Assembly (NCBI GenBank): GCA_033002965.1 | Contig: JAURVB010000825.1 | Span: 21,833 to 85,832, forward strand | Length of the DNA: 64,000 bases | Origin: Piper betle | Lineage: Eukaryota > Streptophyta > Magnoliopsida > Piperales > Piperaceae | Direction: 5' to 3' | Shown: one piece after another, positions 52,686-63,967 of the stretch | How the letters are laid out: each line of letters opens with the position of its first letter | Numbering within the stretch: position 1 is the stretch's first letter | Notes under the pieces: generated by a model | Database searches by the model: none | What the model saw: the letters and a program-made list of their open reading frames with translations, nothing else | What the model was told of the DNA's origin: nothing | Translations under genes and position numbers: made by a program

Positions 52686-52695
52686 AGTTCTTGGC

Positions 52696-52902
52696 ATGAA
52701 CTCCACAAAATCTTTATTTTTACAAAGTAAAGATAGAGAAATAGGAAAATTAAAAACAATCAAAATATCTAACGACATAAGATGGATATTTTACAGGTTA
52801 AGCCTGGAAAAATATCTCAAACAAATAAACATGAGTAACCCACAGGATAATTTCAATTTAACAAAACAAATTATTTTAGAGAAATCACAGGCAAAAACCT
52901 GA
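52696..52902 (+). CDS. Small viral ORF 1 (68 residues), copy 3
   Basis: Starts at the first ATG after the primer site and encodes a basic, Lys/Ile-rich peptide with no domain I recognise. Relatives often have small ORFs here. Alternatively it is part of the leader with regulatory use only. Confidence 0.45.
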   Translation: MNSTKSLFLQSKDREIGKLKTIKISNDIRWIFYRLSLEKYLKQINMSNPQDNFNLTKQIILEKSQAKT

Positions 52903-52966
52903 AAATTTCTCTATACAATTGGATCGCCTACAAAAATAGGCAACGCCAATTTTACAACAAAGAAAA

Positions 52967-53494
52967 ATGAGTTCATATAATTTAGAATATCTAAATTTAG
53001 AACTCACTCCCAGACAAAAGTCCATCAAATATGAGGACTTCACACTTAGCTGTTGGGCATATGATCCAAAGCATAGTCATTCATTGCATGGATCAGACGC
53101 ACAACAAAACACAATTGTGGACTTGCTATTAAATTTAGCAAGATCTCTTGAATACTATAACAAGAGATACCACAATATAAACACTACAATAGCTAATTCT
53201 ATCGGAGAAAAGAATAAGCTAATTAAACAATTAACAGAAAATATTGAGTACTTGAAAGTTACTCAAAACAAACTTGACAAGCTTTTCAGAGGGTTAAATC
53301 TGACCGATCTACCCCTAAAGCTTGACATAATTAGACTCAGCAATTTAATTGAGTCTAACAAACCAAAAGAAACAGAGACACAGTCTCGACTTCTCTTGGA
53401 ACAATTAAAAGCTCAAGTTGAGCTTAACAAGAAACATTTTGATTCAGAAATAACTCGTATCCAGGAGTTAATTTTAGAATCAAAGAATTGGTAG
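52967..53494 (+). CDS. Viral ORF 2 (175 residues, coiled-coil), copy 3
   Basis: Begins MSSYNLEYLNLELTPRQ; later parts (about 55-100 and 140-175) are Leu/Ile/Glu/Lys-rich with heptad-like spacing, suggesting coiled coils. By position and style it resembles the first ORF of badnaviruses and tungroviruses, whose role is poorly known but linked to virions. The stop TAG at 53492-53494 is two bases before the next ATG, so translation is likely coupled. Confidence 0.7.
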   Translation: MSSYNLEYLNLELTPRQKSIKYEDFTLSCWAYDPKHSHSLHGSDAQQNTIVDLLLNLARSLEYYNKRYHNINTTIANSIGEKNKLIKQLTENIEYLKVTQNKLDKLFRGLNLTDLPLKLDIIRLSNLIESNKPKETETQSRLLLEQLKAQVELNKKHFDSEITRIQELILESKNW

Positions 53495-53496
53495 AA

Positions 53497-53877
53497 ATGA
53501 CTGACGAGATCAGATTCCAAAACAAATTCTACCAAGACGCTGTAGACTATACTCTAGAGTATGGCTACAGAAAAACACAACAATGGCTACATCATCCCTC
53601 CGGATGCAGCAGCCAGACAAACAGTTTTAGCTGTCAACAAAACAATGTGATTATCGCAATGTTAACAGATTTACATTACAAGGTTCAGGCTTTAAGCATA
53701 CAGATTGAAAGACTTCAATCAAATGCTAAAATAAGCGAAACCTTGGATAACATTACAAAGAACCTTGAGAACCTTTCATTAGGAAAGAAACTCGAGGAAC
53801 CTCCTAAAGTAAAGAAAATTCTTTACTTTGGAAACAAAATTCCGGGTTTTGAAGGAAAAGGGACTACGATTGAATAA
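53497..53877 (+). CDS. Viral ORF 3 (127 residues), virion-associated-protein-like, copy 3
   Basis: ATG at 53497 (MTDEIRFQNKFYQDAVDY); a central helical stretch (about 60-95) looks coiled-coil and the C-terminus is Lys-rich. Position after ORF 2 and the small size fit the virion-associated protein of badnaviruses/caulimoviruses, but I see no diagnostic motif. It ends TAA 53875-53877, with the next ATG at 53879. Confidence 0.65.
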   Translation: MTDEIRFQNKFYQDAVDYTLEYGYRKTQQWLHHPSGCSSQTNSFSCQQNNVIIAMLTDLHYKVQALSIQIERLQSNAKISETLDNITKNLENLSLGKKLEEPPKVKKILYFGNKIPGFEGKGTTIE

Positions 53878-53878
53878 A

Positions 53879-53998
53879 ATGAATAACTTGTCCCGAACCC
53901 TACAAACAGCCTTAGGTCCATCAAGGACTCTAAGAACTGAACAATCTTCTAGCAATTGGCTAGATAGAAGAAACTATCTCGGTTACAGAAATATCTGA
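53879..53998 (+). pseudogene. Movement-protein N-terminal stub, copy 3
   Basis: ATG at 53879 opens MNNLSRTLQTALGPSRTLR. After about 53965 the text becomes the capsid-ORF sequence seen in copy 2 at 48749 (aactatctcggttacag), read in the wrong frame, and stops at 53996-53998. So nearly all of the movement gene is deleted in this copy. Confidence 0.65.
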
Positions 53999-54250
53999 AA
54001 TAACCAACAACCAACAAATCTTGATGAATCCTGAAGCATCAGCTGCTTCCTCATCAATCCCCAGAGTTCACATGCCACCTGAATCATTCAACTTCAATGA
54101 AGGTTATCCCCAAGGATACCTATACCTCTATATACGAATGATAACAGACTGGTAAAAACACGAGGAAAAGACAACCAAATGAACCTTATTACTTCCCCAG
54201 TGAAAAGGTCATTTTAAATATTACAGAGGCTGACATTCAGACCTTTGACA

Positions 54251-54255
<5 letters not shown>
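53966..54255 (+). pseudogene. Capsid N-terminal fragment, copy 3, ending at the TA junction
   Basis: Continues the capsid ORF beyond the copy 2 breakpoint (NPEASAASSSIPRVHMPPES). The frame stops at TAA 54153-54155, but the next frame over continues a sensible capsid-like text (QPNEPYYFPSEKV), so an indel lies at about 54120-54150. Viral sequence ends at 54255, where the TA repeat starts. Confidence 0.7.

Positions 54256-54321
<66 letters not shown>
54256..54321. repeat. TA microsatellite at right viral junction
   Basis: About 66 bp of uninterrupted TA repeat between viral capsid sequence and host DNA; a much shorter TA run (41262-41270) lies at the left junction. Confidence 0.95.
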
Positions 54322-54322
<1 letters not shown>

Positions 54323-57300
54323 AGTAAACTACTCATCAACGAGTGAAACCACTCCTTAATATATGAGTTAAGCTATTTCCAGGTAAATGGGTAAAATTGT
54401 ACCCAATAAATGAGTGAATCCACTCCCTTTGATGCCTCTACAAGGAAGAACACACGTCACATGTCCCCCCTAAGGGAGATCACATTAATGAGAATGATTT
54501 TCACGTATGCTTGATGTGCACGCATCGAGTGTGAGCCATCAATGATTGTGCACATCGACAGCCAACCCTCGATGCATGCGCATCCAATGTACGCAATACT
54601 AGTTTCTCCAGTGGAATCTCCCCGAAGAAGAATACGCGTAACACATAAATCCAATCCAATCACATATTTATGTACAAGTCAAATAAAACTTCATAATCGA
54701 GATATGACCAACATCTAGAAAATAAAGAGCCTACTCAAAATTCTCCTCCTTGAAAATTAAGACAATTACCAATAAGTTTCTTTTTCGTCTTACACAATCT
54801 AATTCCATGTATGTATGATTTCTCATATGGTTGTACACTTTCTCATTTGAGAAAATAACTCCAACAAATCTACTTTTTTTACTATAAGAATTATTTAAAT
54901 TTATGAGAAACACCGTGGAAAATCTTCTGCTCCACATTGCTATCAAACACCTATCGAACACTCGTTGAACTTAATACACTATTGTCGACCACTACTACAT
55001 GAGGGAAATCCCTCTACACATCTCTCATCACGACTCATGTAAAATAGTCTATCATTTTGCTTGTCATTTGTGCTTAATTCCCTATAAGAGAGGTACTAGG
55101 TTTGATTCATAATTTTAAATATTGTACCACAATTATCATATTAGATTTGTAGCCAGTACATGATATATTAATTTAATAGGTTGAATCAGGTTTAGCCACA
55201 TTTTAAATTTATAAATAAAATATTTTATTAGACATTAAAAAATATTTTGTAATTAATGTTTAATTAAATACATGCTTAAATACCGTGATTCTTACCTTGA
55301 TCATTTTGTAATAAGAAAATCTCCTATTTTAACTACACCGTTTTGAATATTGGTGCAAGCATGTGCTCAATGGCCAATGCCTAGCTTCAATTTCAACTCA
55401 TAAATTTTGCGTTGCCCTTTTACTTGGCATATATTTGACATATAATTTTTAGGGAAGTTGACAAATAAAAGTTTTGAAAGTTTTTCATTCTTTATGCTAA
55501 TTAAATAGATTCTTTATGAACAGACACATGCAATTAATAATTAGTGATTCAATGCAGACCCAATTAGTTAGTTTTAATAAGATGCAAGTTAGAACCCAAG
55601 CATTAGAAGGTCTTAGTTCTCTCTTCTTGTTAGATGCGAACAACTTGTGATTAGTATATTTATACAAGTAAACTACCAATCATAATGCATACAATATATG
55701 CTCAAGATGTTGTTGATGATCTTTGATAGTTTGACTTATTATATAATTCTAGGGAAAAGTATCTGTTTGACAAATTTTGATTTATTAACTAAAATATAGG
55801 AATAAAATGTTGACAATAGGGGAGCCGGTGATCTACTCCTATTATATTTTACTTTTTCCCGCAAGATGAACTACTCCTTTTGATGGCAACATGAACTGGC
55901 TAATTAATGAAGGATTTGTCTTGTTGCGTACAGTTGTAATAGTAAAAGAATGTTATTTTAGTATTTTTTTATAAAAAAGGTTTGTTGTTTTCAATTAACT
56001 GATTATATTTTTTCCATTGCAAAATAATTTGATCATTGAGAAAGGCGACCTATACCAAATTACTTGAGTAATGATTACCACAGTTTGAAAGAAAGCTAAT
56101 TTAAAAAATAAATAATTTATTATGATAACTTTGATTGCTTGATTGAGGGAATCAATTGTGAAATAAACCACCATGGAGTGATTCTTAGAGTTTGACTCTA
56201 TAAATTATGGAATAGAGACGACTCAAAAAAATTTTGAAGTCAAATTTTTTTTTAAAACTAAGATAATTAGTTGAAAAGTGAATACCCAGTAAATATATTT
56301 AAGATATGCCTACTAGGTTCCTATAAAACTAGTGAAAGAGCCACACAAGCATAATACCTATAAATATAAGGATATACCCTTGTAATTATATTTTGACTTT
56401 CTCCTAATATATTTTCTAATAATTGCAATTTGGAAGACTTTGAGATAAAATAGTTTCACATCCGATACATGATTACAAAATGATCTTTCTAAATTAATAC
56501 TTAATTACTTAATGCTATGTTTGGAGAGTGAGAACATAAGAGAGAGTGATGTGAGAAAGAAAAAGAAAATAAAATAAAAAAATAATTTTCTTTTCATTTT
56601 CAATCACATGTGTGGATACAAAACAAGAAAAATTTATATAATATCATTATCATTTTCTCTCATTTCTAGCTTATATTTTTTTGTGAGAAAATGGTTTGCA
56701 AAGAGGTTTTTTATCATGATAGAAAATAAGTTTCCTATCTAAAATTTTCTTTAAAACTAAACAAACAAAAATGTGAGAAAAGTACACATTTTTCTCACAT
56801 TTTTCTTTGTCACAATCTAAACATACCGTAATGGAAAGATTAGTTTTAAGATACCCCAAATAGTTAGCTTTATATCAAATACTTACACATTTATAAGAGG
56901 ATGTTAGTAAGAATGTATTTATTTATAATTATTTTTAACTTTAGCTAAATATTTTTGAAAAAATATTAGGCCATTAGTTTACACTCAGGATATGTCATTA
57001 TAAATGATACTATAAGAGCTAATCAAAGACCAGGTAAATGATGAAGTAAATAAGACACATACTACGCTCATGAGCCACACAAAATTTCTTTAAAGCGGGT
57101 CGGATATAAGATCGACTAAATAGTTATTCCCATCTCCAATATATAGGGATAAAATTAAGTATATATATATATGAATGGAATGTATCTATGATATTATATT
57201 TAAATTAATGACTTTAAAAAAAAAACTTGGCTCATCAATTTGAACTCTGAACGGGTATTATATATTAATACTAAGTCAAGGGAAACTTTACAAATTGTTA

Positions 57301-58774
57301 ATTTGGTTAACAATTTTTAAAAAATCAATTATTTAAGCCCATAAATTTATAGTTAAGCCCTGCGTCACGAATGGTCTTAAAGTCAACCAAGAACTATGAA
57401 ATTATTAGATGCAGGTTAAAATGAACTAGCCGAGAAAACAAATACGGAGGTCTGAAATTTACTTAATATGGGGACATTGTAATTAGACCCCGAGATTCGT
57501 GCATATTTTGTTAGAGTGGACATATTGATCTCTTATGTACGGTGAATCGCTTTTTTAAAAAGAATTAATCTATTAATTTACACTTAGAATTAGATCATTA
57601 CACTTATTATATCCGTCCTTCACCACTAAAATCAAATTTAATATCACAACGTACCTTCCATTTTTTTTGTATTTTTTTAAAAACTTGGATTGACGATGCG
57701 GTTAAAGTATGCAGTTATGTTAGCAATGCTCATACATTGGGCAAAAAAAATAAAAAACATATAAAGGTGTAGGCAACATGATATGTTAAATTTAATTATT
57801 TATTAGGAGGATAAAATAGTATTTACAATATTAAAGACACAGGTGATCAGAGTTTTGTTAACTTAATCATAGTAAAAAGTCAATATGCTCTTTTTAATTA
57901 ATAAACGATATTTTTCCATGCAAAGAAATATAATGAATGATCATTTTTTTTATTAAATATTGTTTAAAATATAAAATATAATAAGGCTGTGCGGCTTCCT
58001 CGTGTGAATGCACCAACGTTGACGTGCCCATCCCACAGTTGCATGGCCAAACGTTAATGCTCAATTAATAATCATAAATAATATATTGTTCATCAATATT
58101 AAATTAATATTGGTCATATTCGATTTCTTGTTTACAACAAAAATAATAAATTAATGTTTTTAAATATACCATATATATGAGAAAGCTAACATTGACATCC
58201 AATGTTAAAGACCTAAAAAATAGGCTTTATTAAAGTTTACACAAAATTATTTTTTAAACCTTCCATTTATGCACTCTTCAAACAAAATACAGGCCCCATT
58301 AAGCAGAACCTACCCAAAAGACTCAAATTTAAATTATATAGCTCATATGTATAAGCTATTTGACCTATAACAAACCTTAATTTTTGTTTTGTTAATTATA
58401 ATACTGATGTATAAATGATTGGAATTTTCGTTTTTTGTTGTTGTCATAATATGTAAAATTGGTTGTGACGGAGACCTATATAACCTGAGACCCAGGAAAC
58501 CTGTAGATAGACCTCATTTCCCACGCTGCAAAATTTCCATCTCATTAATTTAGGGCGAATTAGAAATTAGTTGGGCTTGTTTATACGCAGGAGTTAGAAT
58601 TATTTCAAAATTATACTGTTTAATTAATTCATTTGACGTATAGTTGCTTGAACGCCATGAGGTGATCTGTTTATTAGTATGGTATGGTTAGTGCATAATA
58701 ATTAATGATCTAGCCAAAGTGAGGATGTAATTTGTAATAACATATTAATTATTGCTACTAATTGATATATCCCT
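54322..58774. other. AT-rich noncoding DNA right of the viral array
   Basis: Starts with near-palindromic words like those left of the array (gagtaaactactc 54322-54334, gagtgaaaccactcc 54341-54355, gagtgaatccactccc 54412-54427). The rest shows no gene. Short antisense frames (for example 54731-54961) have no recognisable motif. Confidence 0.55.
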
Positions 58775-58964
58775 AGGAATTGGATTTGGTATAGCAAATA
58801 TTATAACACACCTGCTGTAGTAGCCTTTTAATTGGTCTAAATCATCACAATTAGTGGACTTTAATGGCTTGTTACAGTTATATCCTTCAAACCTACTAAT
58901 TGTGGTAATTTGACCCAATAAGAAGGCTGCTACAACGAGCTTGCTACTATAGCAAATCCGCTTC
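58775..58964. mobile_element. Mutator-like foldback MITE with 9-bp target duplication
   Basis: A 190-bp element whose two halves are imperfect inverted repeats of about 90 bp. Left arm GGATTTGGTATAG, then CTGTAGTAGCCTTTTAATTGG, then CACAATTAGT; the complement of the right arm has GGATTTGCTATAG, GTAGCAGCCTTCTTATTGG and CACAATTAGT. TATATCCCT occurs exactly at both sides (58766-58774 and 58965-58973). Long inverted ends plus a 9-bp duplication are the signature of Mutator-superfamily elements. No coding sequence. Confidence 0.85.
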
Positions 58965-58973
58965 TATATCCCT

Positions 58974-59225
58974 GATTTACGCTGGTACCACATGCCCTCA
59001 GTTTCTACAGTTGATGCAAATTAATTTTTTCTACAATATTATTATAAATCAAATACATTATCTCTTCTTTAAGTTGACAATTTGTACATATAGGACTAAT
59101 TTGGAGCAGGGTTCATCTTGTGAGTTGAGTCAGAAAATTTTGAAGCTCAAATTCAGCCTATTTGACTTACTGTTTAAGACTTTGAGTTTGAGGTAAGCCA
59201 GTTAATAATCGAGTTTGAGTGGAGT
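58974..59225. other. Noncoding DNA
   Basis: No gene seen. It contains TCGAG-type words like the degenerate repeat around 26560-27000. Confidence 0.5.
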
Positions 59226-59545
59226 TGGAATCAACTTGATTTGTATATACTAATATTCTTGTTTTTTATAATTTATATTTTATAATAAAGTTCAATTTTA
59301 GAATTGAGATATCTCAAATTAACATAATTATAAGCAAAAACTAATATACTCATGCATATTCTTATTTAAATTGTTATCATATCATTGGAATCAACTTGAT
59401 TTGTATATACTAATATTCTTGTTTTGTATAATTTATATTTTATAATAAAGTTCAATTTTAGAATTGAGATATCTCAAATTAACATAATTATACGCAAAAA
59501 CTAATATACTCATGCATATTCTTATTTAAATTGTTATCATACCAC
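59226..59545. repeat. 160-bp tandem duplication, two nearly identical copies
   Basis: tcaacttgatttgtatatac recurs at 59231 and 59391; the copies run to about 59385 and 59545 and differ at only a few bases (for example ttttttata/ttttgtata, ataagc/atacgc). The unit is part of a dispersed repeat, since its end is found inverted near 26760-26820. Confidence 0.9.
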
Positions 59546-60109
59546 ACTCTTTTATAATTTTAATTAAATTCCTAGAAGATAGATAATATTCATATAGTTA
59601 AATAATTTAGTTTTTACATAAATTATTGACTTTGAGCTGAGCTTAATCGAACACAAGTTCATGTCTGGCCGTTTGTCTATTTTCGAGTTGAGATTCAAAT
59701 GATTTTTTTCGAATCTGACACCAAGCTAAATCGAGATTTGAACAACATTAGTTGGGAAGCACTAACAAACGAAGGTAGCATAAGGTTTTCCATCCAGTTT
59801 ATGCATCAAATATTTCAACTTTGTTGTGAAGTAACGAAGAAGCTAGCAAGAACCAAATTGTGGTCATATATTCCATTAAGTGGTGAAAACTTGTTCCTGC
59901 CTTTTTAGACGATGAGGATAAGCTGGTAGATGCAAAGTTTTTCTTGGCAGCTGCCCTTGCAGTAGAATTGTTTTTCTCTAGACATATTCATGGCACCAAT
60001 TGACACACTCATTGAATTGCATCTTGTTCCTTTGCATATCATAGCAAATGGAGTTGAAACATGAATGAAATTTAAATTCATGCTACTTGTGGAAGTTAAC
60101 AAATGATAC

Positions 60110-60540
60110 TCGATGGCCAACTTCTCATGGTATAGATCTTTGTCTGGAGAGATTTCATAAGGTATATATATGCTTGTGATTAGGGATGGGATTAGATATG
60201 AATTATACATGGCTATATCAGAATTCAAATATATGAAACTTGTATCTAAATTGAATCCAAATATGACATCCATATATATATATATATAATATCCAAATTC
60301 ACGAAACTCATATCCAATCCATATCTCACCCAATAAATAATATAAATTATAAGTAAATATGGGGAAAATAATAAAAAATATTAATCTAAATAAGTAAAAA
60401 ATATTTTTAATAAAATACCACCTATTCGGATTAGATATGGATGGTATCAACCCAAACAAATATCTGATTTGATTTTTTTCAAGATAAATTGCATATTTGA
60501 ATGGTTCAAACCCTGTATCCAATTCAAAACAAATTCGCTC
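60110..60540. repeat. Degenerate dispersed AT-rich repeat
   Basis: Contains repeated words around gattagatatg and atatccaa on both strands and a TA run (60270-60290). The long minus-strand open frame over it (59905-60543) is Phe/Ile/Tyr-rich, without a domain or plausible composition, so I treat it as repeat, not gene. Confidence 0.55.
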
Positions 60541-62900
60541 CAAGGCCTCCTGCTTTGCGCACGTGCCTTTGCTCCAGCCACACGTAGCTTCTTCGGATTG
60601 GATTTATATGTGATTTTCTATCCCAACCCTTCTTGTGCTTCTTGTTAAAGAGCTTTCACTATACTATAAGAGAAAATTTCTCATGAACAATATATGTTTA
60701 AGGCTTTCATACCAATTGTTGGGGTTAAATGAGTGATAGGCAACAGCAAAATCAATAAGACAACTTGATACATTAACGTAAATGATTGACATAAATAGGA
60801 ACTGATAAAATATACATAGATCACCTTATAACGTTGGAGAGCCTCGTTCTATACTAGTGAATCTCCAATAGGAGCCTCAACTCAATATGAAGACCCAAAG
60901 ATTTATATACCTTGATGACCTCTTCTGTACTCTATTACATTAGCAATAGGACCATTTAGTGCATTCCTCCTAACTAAATCCGCATTCAATTTTAATTCTT
61001 AATATTGAAGATATGAAGTTCGAGAATTCTTTGAACTTTTCACATACGAAAAAGATTTTGACCTCCTCATATTTATATGACAGATTAAAATTAGGCTTAC
61101 TTTTCAACAATTATTGTTATAACTAGATATGTCCAAATTTGTTATCAGTTGCTTTACATAAAGATCATTTTAGGAGCTCATATAGGGCATGAGCGAGCAA
61201 GTTGGGGCTGCTTCTTCTTCCACGTAAAACTTACCAATAGGGTGTTGAAGATATGCGACTTAAATTAGGATTCACATGATTATAATATCAAACTTTTGAT
61301 GGCTAGATGTTATTCTTGACACTAACCCCCTCCTTCCAGGCTCAAAACGGGCAACGCAAACTTAGATTGCAAGCTCAACCTCTTGGTAAAAGGTTTAAAA
61401 TAGCATGAATTTTTGTTTCCTTTATTAGCTTTTTGAACATTTTTGTAGTTGGAAGATTATCAACAGCACGAACTTACTAATAAAGTTTGCTCTGTTGTTA
61501 ACAAGTTCTATCATCTATTTACCTCCTATTACTAAAGTGGAACTAAAAGTTGTACTATGATAAAAATAAATCAGACGAACTAAAATATAATAAAAATAAA
61601 AAGATCTAATGATTATAGTTTTTTTCATTCAAATAAAGCTAGCCTTATGATTAATCTATCATTAAATCATTATAGCTTATCTCATTATCGAACAAGGGTT
61701 TATATATAAAAATATAAAGAGGGGTGCTGAGGTGAGCGTGGGGCAAAAAATTTTTCTGCCTGAGCTCACATCTGGGCGGTCCGAATACAAAGACGACCCA
61801 GATATATTGTTTAAAAAAAACACTAAATTTTGACCTGGGTCATCCGATTAAAAGGACAGCCCAAATCATTTTTTTTATTTTAAAAGGACACAGCCGCCAA
61901 GCAGCCTTGTCTGGCCTCCCACTGGCCAAATATGGCCGTGAGGTGGCCGGTCATGGCTGGATTGGGTCGCGCAATGAAAGATCCCACCCCGGTCCTCCCC
62001 ACCACGGCCGGCCCCACCTAGCTGCGGTCGCTCTCGTCCCGCTCCCCTGCTGTGTAGGCCCCGCCTCGTTCATGGTCACCCCGCTATTACGGGTGTTGTA
62101 CATGGGATGCGCCCGGAGCTAGGGTTTGGTGGTTGTTCTTAGTCATCCCACGTCCAAGACGGATAGTCGGCGCTATCCGATGAGTGGAAACAACTTACCA
62201 ATGCTAAACCATGTTATAGTTACAGCAAGATCAGTCTGTGGTGCGTGGTGAGGGTAGCGGTAAAATGATCGGTAAGTGGCAACCGAACATAGTTCTACAG
62301 CAACATTGGGAAACCTCAAGATGACCGGTTCCAGGTAGCGAGTTCGTGGGGTGTGTGATCGAGCATTGGGCCGAGCAGCTATGAGCAGCATATCACCAGA
62401 GTGAGGTTGAGGGCAACCGAGCATATTGATATCCAGTATCGAGCAGTAGCGAGCAGCGCCGAGCAGTAGCGAGCAGCGCCGAGCGGTAGCATGTGCCAAT
62501 AAATTCAGCGATCAAAATAGCGGTATGTGGGCACAAGTGCACGAGGGCGTGAACAAGCCAAATACCAGCACAATGGCATTTGCTTGAGGGTGATGAGCAG
62601 TGCACATTTCCTATCGAGCGGAAGAATGCCGATATCTGGGGTGAGCAATTTGTTGGAACGTTGAGAGGAGGAGTGCCGGTGTTTGGAGTGAGCAGTTTGT
62701 TGGAACGCTGGTGGATGGAGTGATGACCGAGACTAGGTTGGGGTCAAACCAGGTTCAACCATGCAGCCAACACACACCGAAGGAGTTGTTTGATCGGGTA
62801 ATTGCCGATAAGGATGTTGACGAGAAGCAGCCCTTATCCTAACCGACATCGGGTAGCAGCTAAATCTAAGAGATAAGAGAGATATTTTTGGACATAGACG
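60541..62900. other. Noncoding, partly repeat-derived DNA
   Basis: No gene seen. A GC-richer stretch at about 61890-62130 has no recognisable product. A 20-bp tandem motif (cgagcagtagcgagcagcgc) occurs about 2.5 times at 62442-62492. The right part may be LTR sequence of the following gypsy remnant. Confidence 0.45.
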
Positions 62901-63967
62901 TGATCTTCATAAAAATATGTTGTTAGGATCTTTAGAGATATGATAAACATGGAGCAGCATCTATATAAGGGGATCAACCCTTGTGTAGAAAAGGGATGGA
63001 GGAAATTTGTGTAAGCCACTTAGTGGAGAAGGGCAACCGTGATCATGCAAGGGGATGCTTGAAGTTTTTGCAGCCAGTTCCTTGAGTCAAGGTTGGAACT
63101 TCAAGAGTGGACTACCGGAGTAGTCGTCCGCCAAGATCAGGTACATAATTCACGTTCTGCAACCTAGATTGCATTTGGGTTGAGGGAATTGCATGTGAAC
63201 AAATCGACCTTGGGTGGTGGCTTGGGGTTGTGTGTGTGAGAACTTGTTGAGTAGAGCTGGCTTGTGTTCTCACAGCCTCCTGAACAGGTAGGGAGGCAAG
63301 CCGTGGGGTTTGTATATCCACGGTAGCCAAGTAGTCAGGATAGATTGATTACTTGTATATAAGATCAACGTTGGGGCTGGAGTCCCTAAATGGGAGTGTC
63401 AGAAGCAGTTCTTGCCAACCAACACAACGTGGGTGGTAAGAGAACGACTCAAGAAGTGGAGACATGTTGGAACCACGAGAAAATTTATCAAGGAGTTTAT
63501 CTCTTGTATGCTGGATATCAAAAACAGCCTAGGGCACAATTAGAGTTGAAGAGGCAGAAAGTGCAAGATCTACCTGTAGCTTTGGTGGCAGCCGAAGCCT
63601 TGGTGGATTTACAGCGGAGAATGGGTGTCAAATATGATACATTGGGCAAGAAGACCACTAGTGGCTGAGACAACCGGTGGGATGGCAAGGAGAAGCGGTC
63701 CAAGCCAAAGTATAGAAAGCCAGACTTCAGGTCTAGAAATAGGAATTGGGTGCCAGATATCAAGAAATCTAGGTGCTTTTTGTGCAACGGCCCACATCGG
63801 GCTAGAGATTGCCCAACGAAGGCCAAAGTCAGTGCACTTGTGGCCGTTGCAGACCCACAACAGGAGGAAGGGGAACCTTCAATTTGAGCATCTACCCTTC
63901 AGATACTCGGAGCATTGAGAGCTGACTTGATGTATGTTCTGATAGTGGTGAATGGGAGGAAGGTTTC
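62901..63967 (+). mobile_element. Ty3/gypsy LTR retrotransposon remnant (LTR part and gag-pol start)
   Basis: A TATA-like ctatataagggg at about 62960 and the following 400 bp look like the transcribed part of an LTR and leader. Gag-type coding sequence follows to 63967. The element is interrupted there by another insertion and leaves the window. I could not place its LTR borders or primer site. Confidence 0.6.
63390..63967 (+). pseudogene. Gypsy gag/protease remnant, frameshifted and internally deleted
   Basis: The segment around 63540-63665 reads ELKRQKVQDLPVALVAAEAL, a gag C-terminal motif of plant Ty3/gypsy elements, and is followed by a stop (TGA at 63666-63668). In another frame come a zinc knuckle CFLCNGPHRARDC (about 63774-63812) and, further on, MYVLIVVNGRKVSV, the usual start of the aspartic protease. 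Most of gag upstream is missing. At least two frame changes make it nonfunctional. Confidence 0.75.

Larger units (their letters stand above)
41271..54255 (+). mobile_element. Endogenous pararetrovirus (Caulimoviridae): head-to-tail array of three partial copies
   Basis: About 13 kb of viral DNA, all on the plus strand, bounded by TA repeats (41262-41270 and 54256-54321). Copy 1 is 41271 to about 47670 (capsid middle to leader). Copy 2 is about 47670-52667 (movement protein, RT/RNase H, transactivator, leader). Copy 3 is 52668-54255 (primer site, small ORFs, capsid N-terminal part). Corresponding segments of copies 1 and 2 differ by only about one or two bases per hundred in the stretches I compared. 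From the summed non-overlapping segments the parent genome was about 9 kb (inference). There are no LTRs and no integrase, as expected for this family, whose members integrate by host repair. No single copy is complete. Confidence 0.92.

Noticed and set aside
41271..54255. Reading the viral block as a Ty3/gypsy retrotransposon.
   Set aside because: No integrase and no LTRs; it has movement-protein, viroplasmin and badnavirus-type finger regions and a caulimovirid primer site.
59905..60543. A 212-residue minus-strand frame rich in Phe, Ile and Tyr.
   Set aside because: It overlaps a degenerate dispersed repeat with a TA run and shows no domain or sensible amino-acid pattern.
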